DNA from: Planctomycetia bacterium
GTDB taxonomy: Bacteria; Planctomycetota; Phycisphaerae; Phycisphaerales; SM1A02
Direction of reading: 5' to 3'
Assembly (NCBI GenBank): GCA_005799475.1
Contig: SYGQ01000196.1
Coordinates: forward strand, 1 to 36,065
Length of the DNA stretch: 36,065 bases
The position numbers and the translations under genes are program-made. Of this stretch, positions 7,564 to 15,168 are shown one piece after another (within the stretch, counting starts at the first letter, position 1; each line of letters begins with the position of its first letter). The notes below the pieces were generated by a model. The model did not search any database. It saw only the letters and a program-made list of their open reading frames with translations, and was not told the origin of the DNA.

Positions 7564-10222
7564 CCCGATCGCGCAAGTGATCGGGGTGGGTCGCCAGCGT
7601 CACGACGCCTCCGGGGATGGCGAGCGCGTCAATGGGTGTGCCGTCTTCGACCGGCGTGCCATCGCGCCGGGTGACCACCACTTTGGGTTGATGGCGCAAG
7701 TGCTCGGCGAGTTCTGACTTGAGCGTGGCCTGAAGTGCCTCGTCGAGCTTCGCGAAACTCTCGCGGCCCTTGCACTTGGGAAACGCGCTGCACCCGAGCC
7801 ATGGTCCGCGCTTTCCCTCGCGCAGGTTCAGTTTCGACTGGCAGCGCGGGCATGATTGATCGACAACGACTGGCTTGGGGGCCGGGAGCTTGAGGCAGCC
7901 CTTCTTGTCGATGTTCAGAATGAAGCGATCGACGACCGGTGAGGGTGCCTGCCTTTTCGCCGCCTTTTTCCGAGGCGGCGGAGCGTAGGGCAGATCCTCG
8001 ACGAGGAACTCACCGAAGCGACCATGACGCTTGATCATCGGGACACCCTTGGGCGAGAGCAGATCGAGTTGCTCCGGCATCAGCGGTTGGCCGCGGCGGT
8101 CGACGGGATTCGCGAACTTGCATTCGGGATAGGCCGAGCAGGAAAGAAACCGCCCATTCTTGCCGAGGCGGTACTCGGTTCGCGCGCCGCATTGTGGGCA
8201 TGCGTATGCCGCTGGCTCGAGAACCGACTTCGCATGAGGCAATGTCATGGCCGCAGTCAGGAGTGGCTTGAGGATCTTCGTCGTGCCCTTGAGCATCGCG
8301 CGCCAGTCCTCTTTGCCTTGCGCGATCTCGTCGAGTTCCTCTTCGATGCGCCGTGTGAAATCAATCTCGACGAAGTTGGTCGCGAACCCCTGAACGAGGA
8401 AATCAGTGACGGCCATCCCGAGGTCGGTGGCATGGAAGCGCCGATCGACTTGCTCGACATACTCTCGTTCTTGGATGACCCTGATGATCGACGCGTAGGT
8501 CGAGGGTCGTCCGATGCCCTCGGACTCCAGCGCCTTGACAAGCGTCGCTTCCGAAAAGCGCGGCGGCGGGCTTGAGAACTTCTGCTCGCCTTCGAGGGCA
8601 ATCGGTGCGGCGATGGCGCCCTCCTTCACCAGAGGAAGCGTCTGCTCAGCGTCGGATGACGGGACGCCAGCAGCCCGGTAGCAACCGTCGAATGCGAGCA
8701 CGCGCCCGTTGGCCTTGAGGACCGCGCCCGTCCCCGCATCGCTGCGGAGAAATCGGATCGTCGTCGAGTCCCACTCGGCGTCCACCATCTGGCACGCGAC
8801 GAAGCCGCGCCAGATGAGGCCGTAGAGCCGCTGCTGTTCTTCAGTGAGACAGCTCGCGAGCGACTCGGGCGTGCGCCTGGGGTCGGTCGGCCGAATCGCC
8901 TCGTGGGCTTCCTGCGCACCCTGACTCTTCGTGCTGTAGATGCGTGGTGCCGCCGGAAGGTACGGTTCACCGAACTTGTCCTTGATGAAGCCCCGTGTGA
9001 GCAAAACCGCCTCGCGCGACAGGTGCGTGCTGTCGGTGCGCATGTAGGAGATGAGGCCCACTCGGCCCTCGCCGGGGACATCAATGCCTTCGTACAACTG
9101 TTGCGCGACGCGCATGGTGCGATCTGTGGCGAACCCGAGCCGACCGGCCGCGGCCTGCTGCAGCGTGCTCGTGGTGAACGGGGGATAGGGACGCGACTTC
9201 GTCCTCGTTGTTTCGATGGACGAGACCGTGTAGCGCGCCTTCGGATCGACCCGACCACTGAGTTTCGAGCGCCGTTGTGCACGACCGCGCCCCTCATCGT
9301 CGGCGGCGTGCGTCACCGAAACCTCAAGGAGCCCGGCGGCCGTCGCCGCGGTCTTCGCCAGTGACGAGAGATCGGCTTTCGAACTGGCCTCCGCCGCGAT
9401 CTTGAGCGACGCGCCGCCGACCTCCACGAGCTCGCATTCGAGGGAGGCATGGTCAGCGAGCCACTTCATTCGGTCGCGGACGAGCGGTCCGCGGTCGCGG
9501 TCGTCGCGCTGTGCGAGGAAGGCGTCCCATGCACGGCCAAGTTCCGTGGCACGATTCGGGTCCATGGTCAGCGTGGCATGGAACTCCCACGACTCGTCCG
9601 GCGTGAACGCAGCGATCGCGCGTTCTCGGTCGACGATGAGTCGCGTGGCCGGCGTCTGCACGCGCCCTGCGCTCAGGCCGCCCGCCACCTTCTTCCACAA
9701 GACCGGCGAAACGAGATAGCCCACGACACGATCGAGGATGCGCCGCGCCTGCTGGGCGTCGACACGGTTCATGTTGATGGCGCGGGGACGGGTGAACGCC
9801 TCCTGCACATCGGCCTTCACGACCGCATCGAAGACCACGCGCTTTGCCGCGGACGGATCGATCCCAAGCACGACCGCGAGGTGCCATGCGATGGCCTCTC
9901 CTTCGCGATCGAGGTCGGTGGCGAACCACACATCGTCGGCGGCCTTGGCCAATCTCCTGAGCTCGGTGACGGTGGCACCCTTTCCCTCGTGGACAACATA
10001 GGTCGGGTCGAAGGTCTCAAGGTCGACGCCGGGCACCGGTTGCTTCGTGCCCTTGGGAGCGCGGCTCGGCAAGTCCCGGATGTGACCAATGCTCGCGCGC
10101 ACCTCGAACCCCTTGCCGAGGTACTTCTCGATCGTCTTGGCCTTCGCCGGGCTCTCGACGATGACGAGCTGATAGGCACCCTTTGGTGCTGCGGAGGGCT
10201 TTCGCACGATTCGCTTAGCCAT
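7538..10222 (-). CDS. topA: DNA topoisomerase I (type IA) with C-terminal zinc-finger modules
   Basis: LVIVESPAKAKTIEKYLGKGFEVRASIGHIRDLP, DLDREGEAIAWHL, GLISYMRTDSTHLS, EGIGRPSTYASII; C4 zinc motifs CPQCGARTEYRLGKNGRFLSCSAYPEC and CPRCQSKLNLREGKRGPWLGCSAFPKC. Confidence 0.98.
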   Translation of the reverse strand: MAKRIVRKPSAAPKGAYQLVIVESPAKAKTIEKYLGKGFEVRASIGHIRDLPSRAPKGTKQPVPGVDLETFDPTYVVHEGKGATVTELRRLAKAADDVWFATDLDREGEAIAWHLAVVLGIDPSAAKRVVFDAVVKADVQEAFTRPRAINMNRVDAQQARRILDRVVGYLVSPVLWKKVAGGLSAGRVQTPATRLIVDRERAIAAFTPDESWEFHATLTMDPNRATELGRAWDAFLAQRDDRDRGPLVRDRMKWLADHASLECELVEVGGASLKIAAEASSKADLSSLAKTAATAAGLLEVSVTHAADDEGRGRAQRRSKLSGRVDPKARYTVSSIETTRTKSRPYPPFTTSTLQQAAAGRLGFATDRTMRVAQQLYEGIDVPGEGRVGLISYMRTDSTHLSREAVLLTRGFIKDKFGEPYLPAAPRIYSTKSQGAQEAHEAIRPTDPRRTPESLASCLTEEQQRLYGLIWRGFVACQMVDAEWDSTTIRFLRSDAGTGAVLKANGRVLAFDGCYRAAGVPSSDAEQTLPLVKEGAIAAPIALEGEQKFSSPPPRFSEATLVKALESEGIGRPSTYASIIRVIQEREYVEQVDRRFHATDLGMAVTDFLVQGFATNFVEIDFTRRIEEELDEIAQGKEDWRAMLKGTTKILKPLLTAAMTLPHAKSVLEPAAYACPQCGARTEYRLGKNGRFLSCSAYPECKFANPVDRRGQPLMPEQLDLLSPKGVPMIKRHGRFGEFLVEDLPYAPPPRKKAAKRQAPSPVVDRFILNIDKKGCLKLPAPKPVVVDQSCPRCQSKLNLREGKRGPWLGCSAFPKCKGRESFAKLDEALQATLKSELAEHLRHQPKVVVTRRDGTPVEDGTPIDALAIPGGVVTLATHPDHLRDRARTPARKS

Positions 10223-10233
10223 AGAAGGGGGGC

Positions 10234-10261
10234 ATCATGGGCGGTTTCTGAGTGTTGTCAA
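10234..10261 (-). promoter_or_regulatory. Candidate sigma70-like promoter for topA
   Basis: Complement TTGACA (10256-10261), 16-bp spacer, CATGAT (10234-10239), 11 nt before ATG 10222. Confidence 0.5.
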
Positions 10262-10304
10262 GTCCGGTCGGAGTTCACGCGCTGATCACGCGTCGGCCAA
10301 ATCC

Positions 10305-11240
10305 TCATTCTCCCCGCAGAAACTCGCCAGCGAACTGGGATGGCGAGAATTCTCCACGATCACCCGAGAACCAGGTCGACCCGTCGATTTGGGCGAAGCG
10401 CTTGAGCCAAGTGCGCTGCTGCCGCGCGAGCCTGCGCGTACGCGCCTTGATCACTTCGACTGCGCCATCGAGGGTGGCCTGTCCCGTGAGATGCGAGGAG
10501 AGTTCTCGGTAGCCGACGGCTTCTGCGGCTTGGGGGCCAAGTGGACCAGAGCGAAGCAACCTCCGGACTTCTTCGAGGAATCCGCAATCCATCATCCCCT
10601 TCACGCGCGCATTGATGGCGCGCGCGTTGCTCGCGGCGTCCGGGCGCAGTCCGGCGCAACGCCAGCCCACATGCAGGCGCGGCGGTCCAGCACTCCACTG
10701 GATCTGGTGCTCGCTCAACGGACGCCCCGTCGACTCGGCCACTTCGATCGCGCGTGTCAATCGCCTTCGGTCATTGGGATGGATGCGCGCGGCCGCCACA
10801 GGATCGACGCTGGCAAGGCGCGCGTGCAGCCGCGCGCTTTCGACGACGCCGAGTGCCGCGCGAAGCTCCTCATTCGCCGGTGGACCCTCGAAGAGTCCCA
10901 TGAGCAGCGCCTGCACATAGAGGTTCGTGCCACCGACCACAATCGCACAGTGGCCGCGCGAGTGGATCTGCGCGATGGCGTCCCAGGCCATGGTTCGCCA
11001 TGCTTCTACCGAGAATCCCTCCGCGTGCGGATCGGCGATGTCGAGGAGGTGATGGGGTACACGCGATCGTTCTTCGGGGGTCGGCTTCGCCGTACCGATG
11101 TCCATGCCCTTGTACACCTGCATCGAGTCCGCACTCACGATTTCGGCGCGTCCTGCGAGTGAGTCGGCCAGCGCGAGCGCCAACGCGCTCTTCCCGCTCG
11201 CGGTCGTACCGAGGACAAGGATTGCCGTGGCCCGTTGCAT
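10305..11240 (-). CDS. miaA: tRNA dimethylallyltransferase
   Basis: LVLGTTASGKSALALALADSL P-loop, EIVSADSMQVYKGMDIGTAKPT, HHLLDI, VVGGTNLYVQALL. Start assigned to ATG 11240. Confidence 0.97.
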   Translation of the reverse strand: MQRATAILVLGTTASGKSALALALADSLAGRAEIVSADSMQVYKGMDIGTAKPTPEERSRVPHHLLDIADPHAEGFSVEAWRTMAWDAIAQIHSRGHCAIVVGGTNLYVQALLMGLFEGPPANEELRAALGVVESARLHARLASVDPVAAARIHPNDRRRLTRAIEVAESTGRPLSEHQIQWSAGPPRLHVGWRCAGLRPDAASNARAINARVKGMMDCGFLEEVRRLLRSGPLGPQAAEAVGYRELSSHLTGQATLDGAVEVIKARTRRLARQQRTWLKRFAQIDGSTWFSGDRGEFSPSQFAGEFLRGE

Positions 11241-11270
11241 TCGACTTGCAGTTGTACCCTTCGCCCTCCA

Positions 11271-12482
11271 ATGCCTACGACGATCGAGCAAGTTGATGTG
11301 AAGGGGAAGCGGGTCTTCCTCCGCGCCGATTTCAATGTGCCGCAGGATGACACCGGCGCCATCACGGACGACCGGCGCATCCGTCTCACGCTGCCCACCA
11401 TCGACTCCGTGCTCGATCGCGGCGGAAGCCTCGTGATGGCGAGCCACCTCGGCCGCCCAGCGGGCAAGGGGTTCGAGGCCGAGTACTCGCTCTCTTGCGT
11501 GGCGGATGCGCTTCGGCGGCTCTCCCCAAAGTTGCGCTCGCTCACGCTCGTGGGGTCGCGTTGCACCGACGCGGACGCAGCTCGGGCTGCAGCGACACTG
11601 GGTGCGCCCGGCGCGATCCTCCTTGAGAACCTTCGCTTTGAGAAGGCCGAAAAGAAGGGCGACCCGGCGCTCGCTCTCGCGCTCGCCTCATACGCCGACA
11701 TCTACTGCAACGATGCGTTCGGCGCCTCACACCGGTCTGATGCCTCCATGTTGGCGCTGCCCCAGGCCATGCACGCGATGGGCAAGAGATGCGTAGCTGG
11801 TCTGTTGTTGGATCGCGAGATCCGCTACTTGAAGGGGGTGATCGATGCGCCCAGGAAGCCGTTTGTCGCCATCATTGGTGGGGCGAAAGTGTCGGACAAG
11901 CTTGCGGCGTTGCGCAATCTCTGCGGTCGAGTCGATGTGATCTTGATCGGCGGGGCGATGGCCTACACATTCCTGCGCGCGCAGGGGATGGCCACCGGCG
12001 CGAGCCTCGTGCAGGCGGAAATGATTGACGAAGCGCAGGCGATCCTCAGGCTCGCGACATCGAAAGGGACACGGATCGAACTTCCGACGGATCATTTGTG
12101 CGGTCGAGCCCTTGAAGGGGGGACCCCCACGCAAGTCTGCGCGGGCTCCATTCCCGATGGCTGGATGGGACTCGACATTGGTCCCGCATCAAGGGCATCG
12201 TTTTGCAAGGCCGTGCGCGCCGCGCGGACCATCGTCTGGCCCGGGCCCGTCGGGGTGTTCGAGATGGAGCCGTTTCACGAGGGGACATTCACGCTTGCGC
12301 AGGCGATCGCTCAGGCCACTTCCGCGGGGGCAACGAGTGTCGCCGGTGGTGGCGACACGGCAGCCGCCGTCGAGAAGGCCGGCTTCGCTGAGCGATTCAG
12401 TCACATCTCCACGGGCGGGGGCGCGTCACTCGAAATCCTTGAGGGCAAGTCGTTCGAGTGCCTCGCCGCTCTCGATTCGTGA
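11271..12482 (+). CDS. pgk: Phosphoglycerate kinase
   Basis: VDVKGKRVFLRADFNVPQD, MASHLGRPAGKG, LLENLRFEKAEKKGDP, AIIGGAKVSDKLA, VAGGGDTAAAVEKAG, STGGGASLEILEGK. Start ATG 11271. Confidence 0.98.
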   Translation: MPTTIEQVDVKGKRVFLRADFNVPQDDTGAITDDRRIRLTLPTIDSVLDRGGSLVMASHLGRPAGKGFEAEYSLSCVADALRRLSPKLRSLTLVGSRCTDADAARAAATLGAPGAILLENLRFEKAEKKGDPALALALASYADIYCNDAFGASHRSDASMLALPQAMHAMGKRCVAGLLLDREIRYLKGVIDAPRKPFVAIIGGAKVSDKLAALRNLCGRVDVILIGGAMAYTFLRAQGMATGASLVQAEMIDEAQAILRLATSKGTRIELPTDHLCGRALEGGTPTQVCAGSIPDGWMGLDIGPASRASFCKAVRAARTIVWPGPVGVFEMEPFHEGTFTLAQAIAQATSAGATSVAGGGDTAAAVEKAGFAERFSHISTGGGASLEILEGKSFECLAALDS

Positions 12483-12503
12483 CGCGCCTTGCGGCGGCGC
12501 GGG

Positions 12504-12522
12504 TATAGTTTCCGTTGAGGAG
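12504..12522 (+). promoter_or_regulatory. Candidate -10 (TATAGT 12504-12509) and GAGGAG SD for the TlpA-like gene
   Basis: TATAGT, 19 nt before ATG 12529, followed by GAGGAG; an SD-led start. Confidence 0.45.
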
Positions 12523-12528
12523 ACCCCC

Positions 12529-13623
12529 ATGATGATGCGCGCCCTGTCCTGTTTCGCTTCGCTCGTGCTCGCTGCCGCTGCGGCCGCTCAAGACGACACA
12601 AAGCTCAAGGTCGGCTCTGACGCACCAGCCATCGATGGTCTCGAGTTCGTGCAGGGCGAGCTCGTCGCGACGCCGAAGGTCCGCGTCGTCGAGTTCTGGG
12701 CCACCTGGTGTGGCCCGTGCCGGCAGTCCATCCCCCACATCAACGAACTCTTCCAGGCCAACGCCGGCAAGGGACTCGAAGTCATCGGGATCAGCGATGA
12801 GACGCGCGAGAAAGTGGAGCCGTTCATCCGAAAGCAGGGCGGTCGGATGAGCTACACGGTCGCCATCGATCCAGAAAAGAAGATGTCGCAGGCGTTCATG
12901 CAGGCGGCGGGTCAGAACGGCATCCCGTGCGCATTCGTGATCGGCCAGAACAACAAGATCGTCTACATCGGCCATCCGATGAAGGACGAGTTCGTGCGTG
13001 CCGTGAAGCTCTCCCTCGAGGGGCGCTACGACCCGGTGCTTTCGCGCAAGGCGGAGCCGATCCTCGAGGCCGCGCGACGCGCGGTCAAGACCCGGAACTT
13101 CAAGGACGCGTACAAGCGATACGACGAGGTCATTGCGCTCAGCCCGAGCGTGTTTACGGATGCGGCGCTGGAGAAGTACCGGGTAATGGTGAATGACGAA
13201 CGCGACACGGCCGGCGCCAACGCGCTCGCCAATGCGCTTCTGAGGGAGTTCACGGAGGCGTCCGACGCGGGTGCGCTTCGCGACCTTGCGAACACCCTTT
13301 CGACCGACCCCCGAGTGTCCGTTTACGATCTCGACCTCGCACTTCGATGCGCTGAGGCCATGCAGAAGGCCAGCCCAGGCGGAGACCCATGGCCGATGGC
13401 CACGCTCGCCTCGGTCTGGTACGCCAAAGGAGACTTCACCAAGGCCGTCGAGAACCAGCGCAAGGCGGTGCGTGTGGCAGCGCCATCAGCCAAGGGTGCG
13501 TTCAAGTCGACGCTTGAGTCCTATGAACTGGCCCAGAAGCGGGGGACCAAGGTGCCCGTGACCTCAAGCGTTCCTTCGAAGGGCGACTCGACTCCGGCGA
13601 CGGTTCCCGCCGACGGCAAGTGA
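12529..13623 (+). CDS. TlpA/thioredoxin-like family protein with signal peptide and helical C-terminal region
   Basis: Signal peptide MMMRALSCFASLVLAAAAAAQ; VVEFWATWCGPCRQSIPHINELF with CxxC. Start ATG 12529; the 12025-12528 extension overlaps pgk. Confidence 0.88.
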   Translation: MMMRALSCFASLVLAAAAAAQDDTKLKVGSDAPAIDGLEFVQGELVATPKVRVVEFWATWCGPCRQSIPHINELFQANAGKGLEVIGISDETREKVEPFIRKQGGRMSYTVAIDPEKKMSQAFMQAAGQNGIPCAFVIGQNNKIVYIGHPMKDEFVRAVKLSLEGRYDPVLSRKAEPILEAARRAVKTRNFKDAYKRYDEVIALSPSVFTDAALEKYRVMVNDERDTAGANALANALLREFTEASDAGALRDLANTLSTDPRVSVYDLDLALRCAEAMQKASPGGDPWPMATLASVWYAKGDFTKAVENQRKAVRVAAPSAKGAFKSTLESYELAQKRGTKVPVTSSVPSKGDSTPATVPADGK

Positions 13624-14339
13624 AGCCGCAGCCGCGCGCGGAATCGCTCTTCCGCCGTGCACTCAAAGGCCCGCTCGTCGGTCCATCGATCCTGTCGGCA
13701 GACTTTGGGCGTCTTGGCGCTCAAGTCAAGAGTGTGCTCCGTGGCGGCGCCGATTTCATCCACATCGACATCATGGATGGGCATTTTGTTGGCAACCTCT
13801 CGATGGGGCCGGCGGTGTGTGCCGCCGTGCGCCGCGCCGCGCCGAGGGCATTTCTCGATGTCCACCTCATGGTGACTGACCCTGGATTGTTCATCGATCC
13901 GTTCGCGCACGCCGGCGCCGACAACATCACCTTCCATGTCGAAGCGAAGGGATCCCCTCGCGCGTTGCTCCGGAGAATTCACGCGTACGGCATCTGCGGC
14001 GGCGTCGCGATTCGTCCGCAGACCCCTTGGCGTTCGCTCGAGGGGCTCCTGGCACACGCTGACCTGTTTCTTGTAATGAGCGTCAATCCAGGATTTGGCG
14101 GTCAGGCGTTTCTCCCGAGCGCGCTCCCCAAGGTGCGGGCACTCCGCGCGCGCGTATCGCGCCATCAACGCATCGAACTCGACGGCGGCATCAACGCCGA
14201 CACGGCGCGCCGCTGCGTTGGCGCCGGCGGCGATGCGCTCGTCGCCGGGAACTTCGTGTTTTCATCCAGCAACTACGCGAAGGCAATCCAGTCACTTCGC
14301 CCTGCGACGACGAAGCTAGGATTGCGCGACCGTGGCTGA
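13620..14339 (+). CDS. rpe: Ribulose-phosphate 3-epimerase
   Basis: GPSILSADFGRLG, FIHIDIMDGHFVGNLSMGP, DVHLMV, VMSVNPGFGGQAF, ELDGGINADTA. GTG start overlaps the upstream stop (GTGA). Confidence 0.97.
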   Translation: MKPQPRAESLFRRALKGPLVGPSILSADFGRLGAQVKSVLRGGADFIHIDIMDGHFVGNLSMGPAVCAAVRRAAPRAFLDVHLMVTDPGLFIDPFAHAGADNITFHVEAKGSPRALLRRIHAYGICGGVAIRPQTPWRSLEGLLAHADLFLVMSVNPGFGGQAFLPSALPKVRALRARVSRHQRIELDGGINADTARRCVGAGGDALVAGNFVFSSSNYAKAIQSLRPATTKLGLRDRG

Positions 14340-15168
14340 ACCGACCTGGGAAACACTGCCGAACCCTGCCACCAAGCGCGGTGTTCCCGAAGGACTCTGG
14401 ACGCAGTGCCCATCATGCGCGGAGACGCTGTTCGCCAAGGCGCTGGCGCAAAACCTCCATGTCTGCCCGCGCTGCGACTACCACGGCCGAATCAGCGCGA
14501 CGCAGCGGGTGGAGCAACTCCTCGACCCGGACTCGTTCGAGCCGTTTCACGCTGACATGGTTCCGCACGATCCGCTCGGGTTTGTCGACCTGAAGCCCTA
14601 CGCCGACCGCATTCGCCAGGCCCAGCGGATGACGGGGGAGAATGATGGCCTCCAGTCTGGCTTTGGATTCATCAAGGGCCGACGCGTGGTCGTGGCGGCG
14701 ATGGACTTCACCTTTCTTGCGGGCTCGATGGGTTCGGTCGTCGGCGAGAAGGTCGCCTGCGCGATCGAGCAGGCCCTGGATCAGCGGTTGCCGCTGGTGA
14801 TCGTCAGTTGTTCCGGCGGCGCACGAATGCAAGAGTCCGGATTCTCGCTGATGCAGATGGCCAAGACCAGCGCCGCGCTCGGACGCCTTGACGCTGACGG
14901 TGGGCTGTTCATCTCCGTCCTCTCAGATCCAACGACGGGCGGCGTCACCGCGAGCTTCGCCATGCTCGGCGATGTGATCTTCGCGGAGCCTCACGCGCTC
15001 ATCGGTTTCGCGGGGCCACGCGTCATCAAGCAGACCATTCGGCAGGACTTGCCGGAGGGATTTCAGACCAGTGAATTCCTCTTTGCCGCCGGCTTCGTTG
15101 ATCGCATCGTGCACCGCGCGAACCTGCGCAGCGAGATCAGCCGCGTCATCGATTACTCGGGGATCTGA
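14332..15168 (+). CDS. accD: Acetyl-CoA carboxylase carboxyltransferase subunit beta
   Basis: Zinc finger CPSCAETLFAKALAQNLHVCPRCDYH; SGGARMQES, SDPTTGGVTASFAMLGDV, IGFAGPRVIKQTI. Confidence 0.97.
   Translation: MAEPTWETLPNPATKRGVPEGLWTQCPSCAETLFAKALAQNLHVCPRCDYHGRISATQRVEQLLDPDSFEPFHADMVPHDPLGFVDLKPYADRIRQAQRMTGENDGLQSGFGFIKGRRVVVAAMDFTFLAGSMGSVVGEKVACAIEQALDQRLPLVIVSCSGGARMQESGFSLMQMAKTSAALGRLDADGGLFISVLSDPTTGGVTASFAMLGDVIFAEPHALIGFAGPRVIKQTIRQDLPEGFQTSEFLFAAGFVDRIVHRANLRSEISRVIDYSGI

Noticed and set aside
10389-11162. 257-aa + ORF
   Set aside because: Antisense to miaA.
12025-12528. N-terminal extension of the TlpA-like ORF
   Set aside because: Overlaps pgk in another frame; signal peptide begins at 12529.
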